From Microlunatus kandeliicorticis (GTDB taxonomy: Bacteria; Actinomycetota; Actinomycetes; Propionibacteriales; Propionibacteriaceae): a stretch of DNA of 64,000 nt. The DNA lies in NCBI RefSeq assembly GCF_014137855.1, contig NZ_JACGWT010000006.1, positions 186,001 to 250,000 of the forward strand, written 5' to 3'. This document shows positions 7,125 through 15,767 of this stretch, in pieces. Under the pieces are notes generated by a model. It saw nothing but the letters and a program-made list of their open reading frames with translations, made no database searches and was not told the DNA's origin. Each line of letters starts with the position of its first letter. Position 1 is the stretch's first letter. Both the position numbers and the translations under genes were made by a program.

Positions 7125-7643
7125 TCAGCGCAGCCCCTCCGACGAGGACGAGCCGGTGTCGGCGTCGTCGTCGTCCTCGGGCAGGTGGACGTCGGTCACG
7201 TTGACGTTCACGCCGACGACCTCGAGGCCGGTGCCGTACTCGACGGCGTTGATCACGTTCTCGCGGATCTGGTCGGCCACGTTCACGATGGAGACGCCGT
7301 AGTCGACGACGATCGCGATCTCGATGGCGGTCTGCCGCTCACCCTTCTCGACCGAGACCCCGCCGCTGACGTTGGTCTGGCCGCCGGGGATCCGCTGCGC
7401 GAGCTGGTTGATCGCGCGGCGCGCGGCGTTGCCCATGGCGAACACGCCCGGCACCTCGCGAGCGGCGATGCCGGCGATCTTGGCGACGACGGTGTCGGCG
7501 ATGCTGGTGTCACCGTGCTCGGTGTGCAGCGCGTCGAGCTCCTTCGGCTGCTGCTGCTCCTGGGCCTTCGCCTGCTCCTTGGCCGCCTTGGCCTCAGCCT
7601 GGCGACGCTCTTCACCCGTGGCCGGGACAACGGACTGCGACAT
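7125..7643 (-). CDS. Asp23/Gls24 family envelope stress protein (first copy of cluster)
   Basis: 172 aa from the ATG at 7643. A Gln/Lys/Glu-rich N-terminal helix (residues ~9-40) precedes a full Asp23 domain (SIADTVVAKIAGIAAREVPG, then AIEIAIVVDYGVSI, then VVGVNVNVTDVHLP). The C-terminus is an acidic run (EDDDDAD) with a Ser stretch. This is the copy most like canonical actinobacterial Asp23. It has its own upstream region and is separated from the next operon by a hairpin, so it may be expressed separately and most strongly. Confidence 0.92.
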   Translation of the reverse strand: MSQSVVPATGEERRQAEAKAAKEQAKAQEQQQPKELDALHTEHGDTSIADTVVAKIAGIAAREVPGVFAMGNAARRAINQLAQRIPGGQTNVSGGVSVEKGERQTAIEIAIVVDYGVSIVNVADQIRENVINAVEYGTGLEVVGVNVNVTDVHLPEDDDDADTGSSSSEGLR

Positions 7644-7771
7644 GTTCCGAACTCCTTCGCTGTGTGAGGACCTTGCACCCATGAAGACGCTCCCGGCGGG
7701 AGCTTCGTCACGGGCCGGCACGAACTTTTTCCGATCAGGTGTTGATCTTGGTGCCGGAGCTGAGACGAGGC

Positions 7772-8557
7772 TCAGCTCCGGGCGTGGGTGGCCAGCCGGT
7801 AGCCGAACGCGGCGATCGCCCCACCGACGAGCGGCGCGACGATGAACAGCCAGACCTGCGAGAGCGCGGCGGGACCGGCGAACCAGGCCACCCCGAGCGA
7901 ACGCGCCGGGTTGACCGAGGTGTTGGTGACCGGGATCGAGATCAGGTGGATCAGGGTCAGGGTCAGGCCGATCGCCACCGGAGCCCAGGAGAGCGCGCGA
8001 CGGGCCTCGGTGACCAGCAGGATGACCAGCACGAACACCGCGGTCAGCACGATCTCGGTGACCGCGCCCGAGGCGAGCGAGAACCCGCCGGGTGAGCGGT
8101 CGCCGTAACCGTTGCTGGCGAAGCCGGACCCGACCGGGTCGAAGCCCGGACGACCCGAGGCGATCAGGTAGAGCACACCGCCGGCGACGCTGGCCCCCAG
8201 CACCTGGGCGATCCAGTAGAGCGGCACCAGCTTCGGCTCGAGCCGTCCCGCGATCGCGGCACCGGTGGTCACCGCCGGGTTGAAGTGCCCGCCGGAGATC
8301 GGACCGACGGCGGCGGCCATCACCAGCACGGTGAGGCCGAAGGCGAGAGCCACGCCGACGTAGCCGACGCCCACCTCGATCTTGGTCGGGGTCTGCGCGG
8401 TGGCCGCGAAGATCGCGGTCCCGCAGCCGCCGAAGACGAGGACGAAGGTGCCGATCAGCTCGGCCCCGAGCTTGGCGGCCACCGACGGAGTGGGCTCGGC
8501 GGCAGCGGTCGGGGCGTTCCCGGCCGCAGCCGCACCGGCGTCAGTGCGGTTCTTCAT
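7772..8557 (-). CDS. aqpZ: Aquaporin (MIP family), AqpZ-like
   Basis: 261 aa, six membrane helices and two half-helices with the NPA boxes GGHFNPAVT and SVNPARS. The aromatic/arginine selectivity Arg follows the second NPA, as in water channels. The N-terminal ~25 residues are an Ala/Pro/Thr-rich cytosolic tail. It forms a tetrameric pore for water in the inner membrane. It is transcribed in the same direction as the Asp23 cluster with about 130 bases between, so co-regulation under osmotic or envelope stress is possible but not shown. Confidence 0.93.
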   Translation of the reverse strand: MKNRTDAGAAAAGNAPTAAAEPTPSVAAKLGAELIGTFVLVFGGCGTAIFAATAQTPTKIEVGVGYVGVALAFGLTVLVMAAAVGPISGGHFNPAVTTGAAIAGRLEPKLVPLYWIAQVLGASVAGGVLYLIASGRPGFDPVGSGFASNGYGDRSPGGFSLASGAVTEIVLTAVFVLVILLVTEARRALSWAPVAIGLTLTLIHLISIPVTNTSVNPARSLGVAWFAGPAALSQVWLFIVAPLVGGAIAAFGYRLATHARS

Positions 8558-8720
8558 GAGTGTTCCTCCTGTTCTGCGGGTTCCGCTGGAACCCGCCGGG
8601 TGGGTGACTCCGTGGGTCGGGTCAGGACACCCGGGTGCGGCTCACCCGGGTGCGTGGACAGCCGTGACCGGAGCCCGGGACGCGAGGCGCTCCGGCTCCG
8701 GATCAGGCGCGCGCGACCGG

Positions 8721-9140
8721 TCAGCCGGCGACGCGGTGGATGAGGTCGGCGATGAAGGGCAGCACCTGGTGCGCCTGCGACACCGCCGCCGTGGCGGTGG
8801 CGACCAGCGGGTAGACCGAGACGATCAGCGAGACGACGCACGCGATCACCGCCGAGACCCAGGCGCGCACGAGCGACCGCGACGTCGCGGTGAGGACGAG
8901 CAGGGCCAGTGTGATCAGGTAGCCGAGGACCACCACCAGGGTGATCTTGCCGACCGGGACGCGCAGCATCCCACCGGTGACGCCCTCGCCGCTGCCGATC
9001 AGCCCGATCACCGAGATCAGCACGACGACCGACACGACCACGCCGAGGACTCCGACCCCGAAGGCCACCCAGACCCCGCGGGGACGTCCACCCAGACGCC
9101 GGTGACCGGTTCGCCCGGTGAACTGCCGACGTCGCACCAT
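8721..9140 (-). CDS. Small multi-pass membrane protein, unknown function
   Basis: 139 aa from the ATG at 9140 (GAGGAGTC upstream). A basic N-terminus (RRRQFTGRTGHRRLGGR) precedes four hydrophobic segments (about 23-47, 58-78, 86-105 and 108-125). A short C-terminus contains histidines (FIADLIHRVAG). No family motif is recognised. It lies between aquaporin and the acidic 76-aa protein in the same orientation. It is supported by coding bias and membrane topology only. Confidence 0.6.
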   Translation of the reverse strand: MVRRRQFTGRTGHRRLGGRPRGVWVAFGVGVLGVVVSVVVLISVIGLIGSGEGVTGGMLRVPVGKITLVVVLGYLITLALLVLTATSRSLVRAWVSAVIACVVSLIVSVYPLVATATAAVSQAHQVLPFIADLIHRVAG

Positions 9141-9343
9141 GATCCGACTCCTCCCGTCCGTCCCACCGGCCGCAGGGCGCGCGTCAGCGCCCGTCGGATC
9201 CGCGGCTTCCGGCCGACGGCCGGGCCCGCGGAGGGCGGTGGGTGTTCGCTGTGACATCAGTGAGGACGCCACGAGCCGGGTGGTCGTCACGCGGACCCGC
9301 GGACGGATTTCACGCGGGTTCCGGTGCAGGGGCCGAAAGCGCG

Positions 9344-9381
9344 CCGACCTGCCACCCGGTGCTCCTCGGGTGACAGGTCGG
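9344..9381 (-). terminator. Hairpin downstream of the 76-aa gene
   Basis: CCGACCTGCCACCCG (9344-9358) pairs with CGGGTGACAGGTCGG (9367-9381) with one mismatch and an 8-base loop, 27 bases beyond the stop at 9408. A factor-independent terminator is likely. Confidence 0.65.
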
Positions 9382-9407
9382 GGCGTTGCGAAAGGTGTGC
9401 GCGGGGC

Positions 9408-9638
9408 TCAGTCCTGCTGGTGCTCGGCCTCCACCTCGTCGTTGTGGACGTAGCCGGGTGCCCCGGGGCCACTGGGCGAGGGGCTGCCGTCTCCCCCGCC
9501 CGGCAGCTTGTCGCGGGCCGCCGCGGCCGCCTCGCCGATCTTCTGCTTGACGCGGTCGGCGGCGCCGCCGGTGTCCTGCTGCTCGTCGGAGGCCGTCCCG
9601 TCGGGGGTCTGCTCGGTGGACTCGTCGGGCTGCGTCAT
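9408..9638 (-). CDS. Small acidic hypothetical protein (76 aa)
   Basis: 76 aa with GGAGGTCGACC just before the ATG. It is rich in Glu, Asp, Gln, Gly and Pro with one short amphipathic helix (ADRVKQKIGEAAAAARDKL) of the CsbD/LEA-like type. No cysteine, membrane segment or enzymatic motif is seen. It is probably a small soluble, largely disordered stress-related protein. It is followed by a strong hairpin. The real function is unknown. Confidence 0.6.
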   Translation of the reverse strand: MTQPDESTEQTPDGTASDEQQDTGGAADRVKQKIGEAAAAARDKLPGGGDGSPSPSGPGAPGYVHNDEVEAEHQQD

Positions 9639-9713
9639 GGTCGACCTCCGTCGTCGGATCGCGGATTGGGTGCCTGGATCAGCTACCCCGCCGGTCAGTA
9701 CCTCACACCCCGG

Positions 9714-11021
9714 TCAGGCCCGGGCACCCGGCCCGGACCGTGGCGGGCGAGCCGCGGGCGGGAGGGTGACCGTGAAGACCGCACCGCCGCCGGGACGGTT
9801 GTCGGCGCGGACCGAGCCCCCGTACCGGGCGACGATCTCGCTGACCAGCGAGAGCCCGAGCCCGTAGTGACGGCGCGGACCGGTCTCGCCCCGCCGTTCG
9901 CCGCCGAACCGGTCGAAGATCTGGTCGAGCTGGTCGGCCCGGATCCCGGGCCCGTCGTCGGACACCACCACCCGGGGCCCCGGACCGCGGCGACCGGCCC
10001 GGCCGGCGCGCACCTCGACCTCGACCGCGCTCTCGGCGTGGTCGACGGCGTTGTCGATCAGCGCGGTCAGGGCGCGCAGCAGCGCCGCCCGCGAGGCCCG
10101 GACCACCAACGGCGACGCCGGCTCGCTCACCACCCGGAGTCGTACCCCGGCCTGCTGCGCCTGCCCGGTCGCGGCCGCCACCGCGGTGGCGGCGGTCGCG
10201 GCCAGGTCGACGTCCTCCGCGGGCGCGGCGCGGACGTCGGCGGAGAGCAGCAGCTCCTCGAGGATGGCGGTGAGGTTGGCTGCGTCCTGGACGAGGCCGT
10301 CGAGGTCGGCCAGCTCGGCGGGACGCGCCACGCCCGCGCGACCGTCACCCGCGCGGATCCGCCGGGCCAGCAGCTGCGCCCGGGTGCTGAGCAGGGTCAA
10401 CGGGGTGCGCAGCTCGTGGGCGGCGTCGGAGACGAAACGGCGCTGCATCCCGAGCGCCTCGACCAGCGGCGCCACCACCCGGCCGCCGAGCCAGGCCGAG
10501 GCGGCGGCGACCACCACGATCCCCGCCAGCCCGGCCACGATCATCGCCTGCACCAGCCGCCCCAGCTCCGAGCGGTCCTCGGAGAGGTCGAGCACGGCCT
10601 GGACGGTGTCGTCACCGGTGCGGACGGTACGGACGGCGTAGTGCCGCCCGTCGAGCTCCACCGTTCGCTGGTCGGTGACGCCGGTCCGGGCCACCGTGTC
10701 CATCACCGCCCGGTCGGGCAGGCCGGCCGGCATCGCCCCGTCGACGGCGAAGTGGTGGTCGTCGGAGACCGCGACCGAGACCGAGCGGATCCGGGCGTCG
10801 TCGCCGTCGGGCCGGTCAGGTCGGCCACCGTGGGCCGCGGCCACCGCCTCGTCGAGCACGTCGACGGTCTGGGCGTTCTGCCCGCGGACGACCTGCACCA
10901 CGACGATCGCCGCGAAGAGCGCCAGGATGGCCAGCAGCAGCGCAGCGGCCTGGGCCCCCAGGGTCCGGGACGCCCGGCGGAGCTCGGCGTCCGGGCGGGG
11001 CCGGACTCGTCGGCGCGTCAT
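9714..11021 (-). CDS. Two-component sensor histidine kinase
   Basis: 435 aa. A membrane helix (~20-45), an extracytoplasmic sensor of about 110 residues and a second membrane helix (~155-180) are followed by the dimerisation/phosphoacceptor helix SDAAHELRTPLTLL. An HATPase_c domain completes it, with the N box (LIDNAVDHAE), G1 box (VSDDGPGI), F region and G2 box (YGLGLSL). All catalytic boxes are present. The gene start overlaps the response regulator stop (ATGA at 11018-11021), so kinase and regulator are coupled. The signal is unknown; the sensor domain has no recognisable family. Confidence 0.93.
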   Translation of the reverse strand: MTRRRVRPRPDAELRRASRTLGAQAAALLLAILALFAAIVVVQVVRGQNAQTVDVLDEAVAAAHGGRPDRPDGDDARIRSVSVAVSDDHHFAVDGAMPAGLPDRAVMDTVARTGVTDQRTVELDGRHYAVRTVRTGDDTVQAVLDLSEDRSELGRLVQAMIVAGLAGIVVVAAASAWLGGRVVAPLVEALGMQRRFVSDAAHELRTPLTLLSTRAQLLARRIRAGDGRAGVARPAELADLDGLVQDAANLTAILEELLLSADVRAAPAEDVDLAATAATAVAAATGQAQQAGVRLRVVSEPASPLVVRASRAALLRALTALIDNAVDHAESAVEVEVRAGRAGRRGPGPRVVVSDDGPGIRADQLDQIFDRFGGERRGETGPRRHYGLGLSLVSEIVARYGGSVRADNRPGGGAVFTVTLPPAARPPRSGPGARA

Positions 11022-11692
11022 CGCTGACCGAGCTGGTAGCCGATCCCACGGACGGTGCGGACCGCCCCGCGGCCGAGCTTGCGGCGCAGGTAGTGGACGT
11101 AGGTGTCCACGACGCCGGGTTCGTCGGCCTGGGCGAAGACGGTCGAGAGCAGGGTGGCCCGGCTGAGCACCTGGCGCGGCTGACGCGCCAGGGTCGCCAG
11201 CAGGTCGCGTTCCCGCTCGGAGAGGTCCACGCGGGCGCCGTCGTCGAGCTGGACGACCCGGGTCTCGAGGTCGAGCCAGCCACCGGGCACCGCCAGCCCC
11301 TGCGCCTCCTCGCGGTGCCGCCGGGTGAGGGCGCGCAGCCGGGCCAGCAGCTCGTCGACGTCGAAGGGCTTGCCGAGGTAGTCCTCCGCTCCGGCGTCGA
11401 GGCCCTCGATCCGGTCGGTGACGAGGCCGAGCGCGGAGAGCACCAGCACCGGGGTGACCACCCCGCGCTGCCGGAGCCGACCCAGCAGGTCGAGCCCGTC
11501 GAGGGCGGGCAGCCCGCGATCGAGCACCATCAGGTCGTAGTCGCGGGTCAGGGCGAGGTGCAGGCCCCGCTGCCCGTCGAGCGCGGGTTCAACCTCGTAG
11601 CCCTCGTCGCTCAGCAGCTGGACGAGCATCGCGTTGAGCTGGCGGTCGTCCTCGACCAGCAGGAGCCGCGGCCTCACGGTGTCACTATGCAC
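11018..11692 (-). CDS. OmpR/PhoB-family response regulator
   Basis: 224 aa. The receiver domain (about 8-120) has the acidic pair LVEDD and the phosphoacceptor Asp in MVLDRGLP. The conserved Thr/Ser (LSALG) and Lys (LGKPFD) are also present. The winged-helix DNA-binding domain (about 130-222) ends with RRKLGRGAVRTVRGIGYQL, typical of OmpR proteins. It is the first gene of the two-gene operon with the histidine kinase. Targets are unknown; proximity to the Asp23 cluster and aquaporin makes an envelope or osmotic role possible. Confidence 0.95.
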   Translation of the reverse strand: MHSDTVRPRLLLVEDDRQLNAMLVQLLSDEGYEVEPALDGQRGLHLALTRDYDLMVLDRGLPALDGLDLLGRLRQRGVVTPVLVLSALGLVTDRIEGLDAGAEDYLGKPFDVDELLARLRALTRRHREEAQGLAVPGGWLDLETRVVQLDDGARVDLSERERDLLATLARQPRQVLSRATLLSTVFAQADEPGVVDTYVHYLRRKLGRGAVRTVRGIGYQLGQR

Positions 11693-11728
11693 GACCGGCG
11701 ACCCGTGGCGACGGCGCTGCTTCCCACC

Positions 11729-12196
11729 TCAGTTGCTCTGCCAGACCGCCTCGGCCCCGCTGTGGCCGACGAGCACCACCCAGACGAGCGTGCCCACCGC
11801 GGCGACCACGCCGAGCACCGCGGTGACCCCGGCGAGCCAGCGCGGCACCACCCGACCGCCGAGCGGACGCATGCCCGAGTAGCGCCAGGCCACCACGCCG
11901 ATCGCGGCCACCGCCAGCACGATCAGCCAGGGCAGCAGCCCGTCGGCCAGCTCGGAGTGCCTCTCGATCAGCGGGTTGGGCCCGAGCTTGTGCTCGAGGG
12001 TGTCGCCGGACTCGGTGGTCAGCGGGTACAGCACGATGGCCAGCAGCGAGAGCGCGGCCGGGCCCCAGGCGAACCACTGGCGGAACCGCGGCCAGAGGGT
12101 GGCCAGCAGCACGCTGACGGCGGCGGTCGGGATCAGCACCACGGTGGCGTGCACGATGAGCGGGTGGGCCGGCAGCCCGAAGATCGACGGGAACAT
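11729..12196 (-). CDS. DUF2231 family membrane protein
   Basis: 155 aa with four hydrophobic helices. The N-terminal FGLPAHPLIVHATVVLIP carries the conserved pair of histidines of DUF2231, and the C-terminal VLVGHSGAEAVW carries the third family motif. The conserved histidines suggest metal or haem binding within the membrane, but this is not established for the family. It is transcribed in the same direction as, and upstream of, the two-component system. Confidence 0.85.
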   Translation of the reverse strand: MFPSIFGLPAHPLIVHATVVLIPTAAVSVLLATLWPRFRQWFAWGPAALSLLAIVLYPLTTESGDTLEHKLGPNPLIERHSELADGLLPWLIVLAVAAIGVVAWRYSGMRPLGGRVVPRWLAGVTAVLGVVAAVGTLVWVVLVGHSGAEAVWQSN

Positions 12197-12301
12197 GGCG
12201 CCGATGCTCCGTGCCGAAGATCAGAGCTTTCTGTGAGCCGGTCGCGCCCGACGGGGCTGCCGCGGACGACCGCTCCTGCTCGACGGGTGCGGGTCGGCAC
12301 C

Positions 12302-12325
12302 CCGAGCCGATCATGATCGGCTCGG
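12302..12325. terminator. 24-bp perfect palindrome
   Basis: CCGAGCCGATCA is followed directly by its exact reverse complement. It lies 65 bases beyond the stop of the GNAT gene (12390) and 106 bases before the DUF2231 start. It is either a terminator for the upstream operon or an operator for the DUF2231 gene. Confidence 0.5.
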
Positions 12326-12389
12326 CGAGCCCTCTGCTGAACCCGCCGAGCCTGTGACCGGGACGTCTCCGCCGCCGGTCGTCGGCACC

Positions 12390-12959
12390 CTACGACAGCG
12401 GATCGCCCGGTTGCTGAGAGTCACGCCCGCACCACGCCGCCCACGCGGGGCGCTCGATCCGCAGCCGCCGGAAAGCGAAGCCGTCGGTCGCGTTTCGCGG
12501 CTCCGTCTCGGTCAGCCCGAGTCGCCGCAGGATGCGGAGGGACACCGGGTCGTCGCTCTCCGCCCACACCGCCCGGAAGGCGAGGACGTCGAAGGCGTAC
12601 GCCAGCCCGGCCTCCGCCGCCGCCGTCCCGAGACCGGCGCCCCAGCGATCCGAGGGGCCGATCAGATAGCCGAGCTCGCGCTCGTGCGCATCCCGTCCAT
12701 GCAGATCCACGTAGCCGACCAGATCCCCGGCGTGCACCACACCGAGCCGGAGCAGGTCGCGCGCCGGCGTCGCGACCTGACCGTGCCAGAACGCGCTGAG
12801 CTCGGGCCCCGGTCCGCGGCTCCAGCCGGCCCGGGACCGGAAGGTGTCGTCGGCTGCCCAGCCGACGAGGACGGGGACGTCGTCGACCTCCAGCGGCCGG
12901 AGGCACACCCGCGGCCGTTCAGCTCGGTGGCCGTCGGTCGTGACCAGGCGAGCCGTCAC
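12390..12959 (-). CDS. GNAT family N-acetyltransferase
   Basis: 189 aa from the GTG at 12959, which overlaps the stop of the upstream kinase gene (GTGA). It contains the RimJ-type GNAT layout: a first strand with VCLRPLEVDDVPVLVGW, a central GYVDLHGRDAHERELGYLIG, and an acetyl-CoA-binding loop DRWGAGLGTAAA in the Q/RxxGxG/A position. The end has the RILRRLGLTETE motif typical of ribosomal-protein-type acetyltransferases. It acetylates an amine on a protein or small molecule; the substrate is unknown. Confidence 0.88.
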   Translation of the reverse strand: MTARLVTTDGHRAERPRVCLRPLEVDDVPVLVGWAADDTFRSRAGWSRGPGPELSAFWHGQVATPARDLLRLGVVHAGDLVGYVDLHGRDAHERELGYLIGPSDRWGAGLGTAAAEAGLAYAFDVLAFRAVWAESDDPVSLRILRRLGLTETEPRNATDGFAFRRLRIERPAWAAWCGRDSQQPGDPLS

Positions 12960-13843
12960 GGGGCGAGCCGTTCGGCGATCGCGGTGGTGCGGCGCAACCC
13001 GTCGAGCTCCCAGCGGTCGGGTTGGCGACCAGCCGCCAGGTGGACGAACGCCAGACCCAGCAGCAACGACCACCACCGCAGCAGCAGCACCGGCCACTCG
13101 TCGTCGGCGAGCGGACGGGCCGCGTGGTAGGCGAGCAGCCGGTCGTCGTAGCGGCACCGCCAGACGTTGACCAGCTCCGCGGTCCGGTGGTCGACCGTGG
13201 CCAGCTCGAAGTCGAGCAGTCCGGTCAGCCGGCGACCGGTGAACAGCAGGTTGTGGGTGACGAAGTCGCCGTGCACCAGGTGACGCGGCCCTGCACCGAG
13301 ATCGCAACGGGCAGCCAGCTCACGGGCCTGACGGAGCCGCAACGTCAGCCAACGGCGGTCCTCCGCGTCACGGCAGGCGTCGATCACCGCCTCGGGATCC
13401 CGCCAGCTCAGCGCAGCGAGCTGGTCGAACGACCCGGGCTGCGGTCCGAGACCGGTCACCCCCTCGAGTCCGTGGAACTCGGCCAGCAGGCTGCCCCACC
13501 GCTCGGCCGAGAGGGTGTCCGGGACCGATCCGGGCAGGAATGCCTCGAGCGTCCACCAGCCGTCGCCGACCGAGACCGGCTCGGCGATCGGCTCGGCGGC
13601 GGGCCAGTCTCGGTCGCGCACGACCGACTGGGCTCGACGGCGCCAGTGCACCGCGGCCGCGTGGGTGTCCGGCGTCTGCCACGGCATTCGTAGTGTCTCC
13701 CGCAGGACCAGCGCCCGGCCGTCACGGCGGACCTGCCAGTTGCGGCTGGCGCGACCGCCGAGGGAACGCTCGACGGTGACCCCGAACGCCACGGCCACGG
13801 CACCGGGCACGGCGGGGGCCTGCGGGTCGGGGTCGGACGGCAC
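12956..13843 (-). CDS. APH-family phosphotransferase (aminoglycoside/choline kinase-like)
   Basis: 295 aa from a GTG at 13843; GGGAGG directly precedes it, so the true start could lie a few codons downstream. It has the Brenner motif HLVHGDFVTHNLLF (H-G-D-x4-N) and the metal-binding LLDFELA that replaces DFG in the APH fold. The N-terminal lobe is shorter than usual (RDGRALVLRETLR). It phosphorylates a small-molecule hydroxyl with ATP; the substrate is unknown. It is coupled to the downstream GNAT, an arrangement also seen in resistance or metabolite-modifying pairs. Confidence 0.8.
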   Translation of the reverse strand: MPSDPDPQAPAVPGAVAVAFGVTVERSLGGRASRNWQVRRDGRALVLRETLRMPWQTPDTHAAAVHWRRRAQSVVRDRDWPAAEPIAEPVSVGDGWWTLEAFLPGSVPDTLSAERWGSLLAEFHGLEGVTGLGPQPGSFDQLAALSWRDPEAVIDACRDAEDRRWLTLRLRQARELAARCDLGAGPRHLVHGDFVTHNLLFTGRRLTGLLDFELATVDHRTAELVNVWRCRYDDRLLAYHAARPLADDEWPVLLLRWWSLLLGLAFVHLAAGRQPDRWELDGLRRTTAIAERLAP

Positions 13844-13896
13844 CTCCCGAGTCTGACAGCGCCGATCAGTACCCCAGCGGAAGGGCCGGACGCCGG

Positions 13897-15681
13897 TCAG
13901 CGGTGAGCAGGGACCGCCTCGGCCGTCCCGCGCACGCCGTCCCGCGGCGCCGCCGGTCGCCACGCCTCGGCCACCGCGGCGAGGACGTCGCGCTGGGTGA
14001 CCCACCCGACGAGAGTGGCGCCCTGGGCGATCGGGACCGCGCCGAGGCCGTCGTCGATCAGCCGGATCGCCGTCGAGACCGGCGCGTCCGGCTCCAGCGG
14101 GTCGACCAGCCGGCAGAGGTCGAGCGGGTCGCTGTCCTCCCCCGCCGCCAGCGCGTCGAGGACCTGCCGGGTGTCGAGGACGCCGAGCAGCCGGTCGTCC
14201 CCGTCGACCACCGGAACCGTCGGTGTCGTCCCGGTGGCCAACCGGTCGGCCAGTTCGCGCAGACCGGTCCCGGCGCGCACCGGCTCCGGCGCCGGTCCCA
14301 TGATCATCTGCACCGGCCGGGTGGCCAGCTCGGGCTCCGCCGGTGCGTCGAGATCGATCCCCCGCCGGAGCAGCTTGCGGGTGTAGATGGTGTCGGCCGA
14401 CACCAGCCGGCTGACCGCCGTGGCCAGCACGATGGCCAGCATCAGCGGCAGGATGATCGAGTACTCACCGGTGAGCTCGAACATGATCACCACCGCGGTG
14501 ATCGGCGCCCGCGCGGCACCGGCGAACACAGCCCCCATGCCCACCAGTGCGTACGCCCCCACCGAGCCGCCCGCGCCCGGCAGCACCAGGTGGACGACGT
14601 CGCCGAACGCGGCACCGGCCATCGCGCCGCAGAACAGCCCCGGCGCGAACACCCCGCCCGAACCGCCGATCCCGATGGTCAGGCTGCAGGCGATCATCTT
14701 GCCGACCAGCAGCACCAACAGGAAGCCGATGGCGTACCCGCCGGCCACCGCCCGGCCGAGCACGGGATAGCCGACGCCGTAGAGCTGCGGCAGGGCGACC
14801 AGCACCCCGCCGAGCAGCAGACCACCGACCGCCGGCCGCAGCCACTCCGGGCCGCGCCAGACGTGGTCGCAGACGTCCTCGACCAGGTAGAGCACCCGGG
14901 AGAAGCCGACCCCGACGAGTCCGGCGACCACCCCGAGCAACGCGAACAGCGGGTACTGCACCAGGTGCCCGACCGTGAAGGCCGGCAACCGGAGGAACGG
15001 CTCGTCCCCGAGCGCCGCCCGCCCGATGACGCTGGCGGTCACCGAGGAGACCACCACGAGCCCGAACGCCTCGACCGTCCAGGCCCGGAGGATCAGCTCC
15101 ATCGCGAAGAACACCCCGGCCAGCGGCGCGTTGAAGGTGGCCGCGATCCCACCCGCGGCACCGCAGGCCACCAGCAGGCGGATCCGGGCCTCGTCGAGCC
15201 GGAACAGCTGGGCGAGCGACGACCCGAGCGCCGAGCCGATCTGGACGATCGGCCCCTCACGACCGACAGATCCGCCGCCCCCGATGCACAGCGCACTGGC
15301 CACCGCCTTGACCACCGCGACCTGGGGGCGGATCCGGCCCCCGGACCGCGCCACCGCCAGCATCACCTCGGGGACGCCGTGACCGCGGGCCTCGCGGGCG
15401 AACCGTTGGACGAGCGGCCCGTAGACCAGCCCGGCCAGCACCGGGGTGAGCAGCACGAACCAGCGCCCGAGGCCCGGCAGACCGGGGTGGGCGGCCCCGG
15501 GGTGGGCGGCGTAGTCGTCGAAGCCGGTCAGCAACCGGGTCAGGCCGAGGATCAGGTAGCGGAAGCCGACGGCGCCGAGACCGGCGCCGGCCCCGACCAG
15601 CAACGCGAGCCCGCCCAGCTCGACCCGCCGTCGGTACCGGCCGCCCCACGTCCACAGCGGCATCACCCGCGCCGTCGCCAT
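13897..15681 (-). CDS. ClC-type chloride channel/transporter with C-terminal CBS pair
   Basis: 594 aa from the ATG at 15681 (a GTG two codons upstream also fits the GAGGAGAGG site). The membrane part carries the ClC anion-pathway motifs GREGPIVQIG, with the gating glutamate, and GSGGVFAPGLF. A C-terminal cytosolic region of about 130 residues holds two CBS domains (PVVDGDDRLLGVLD and PIAQGATLVGWVTQRDVL). It is probably a Cl-/H+ antiporter regulated by adenine nucleotides. It is divergent from the MarR gene, with a palindromic site between them. Confidence 0.93.
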   Translation of the reverse strand: MATARVMPLWTWGGRYRRRVELGGLALLVGAGAGLGAVGFRYLILGLTRLLTGFDDYAAHPGAAHPGLPGLGRWFVLLTPVLAGLVYGPLVQRFAREARGHGVPEVMLAVARSGGRIRPQVAVVKAVASALCIGGGGSVGREGPIVQIGSALGSSLAQLFRLDEARIRLLVACGAAGGIAATFNAPLAGVFFAMELILRAWTVEAFGLVVVSSVTASVIGRAALGDEPFLRLPAFTVGHLVQYPLFALLGVVAGLVGVGFSRVLYLVEDVCDHVWRGPEWLRPAVGGLLLGGVLVALPQLYGVGYPVLGRAVAGGYAIGFLLVLLVGKMIACSLTIGIGGSGGVFAPGLFCGAMAGAAFGDVVHLVLPGAGGSVGAYALVGMGAVFAGAARAPITAVVIMFELTGEYSIILPLMLAIVLATAVSRLVSADTIYTRKLLRRGIDLDAPAEPELATRPVQMIMGPAPEPVRAGTGLRELADRLATGTTPTVPVVDGDDRLLGVLDTRQVLDALAAGEDSDPLDLCRLVDPLEPDAPVSTAIRLIDDGLGAVPIAQGATLVGWVTQRDVLAAVAEAWRPAAPRDGVRGTAEAVPAHR

Positions 15682-15715
15682 CGCCACGCCCACCTCTCCT
15701 CGCACACGCCAACTT

Positions 15716-15730
15716 TTGCATTGTGCAATG
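15716..15730. promoter_or_regulatory. Likely MarR operator between the ClC and MarR genes
   Basis: Two overlapping dyads, TTGCA-TTG-TGCAA (15716-15728) and CATTG-TG-CAATG (15719-15730), sit in the 86-bp divergent intergenic region. MarR proteins bind such AT-richer palindromes, and the local base composition stands out from the surrounding GC. Confidence 0.7.
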
Positions 15731-15767
15731 TTTGGTGTCAGCACGCCAGTCGGCCTAACCTCGTTCT

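Noticed and set aside
9324-11027. 567-codon plus-strand frame opposite the histidine kinase
   Set aside because: The minus-strand kinase has all catalytic boxes; this frame shows none and has repetitive composition.
12301-12325. Palindrome as a mobile-element end
   Set aside because: No matching copy or target duplication nearby; position fits a terminator or operator.
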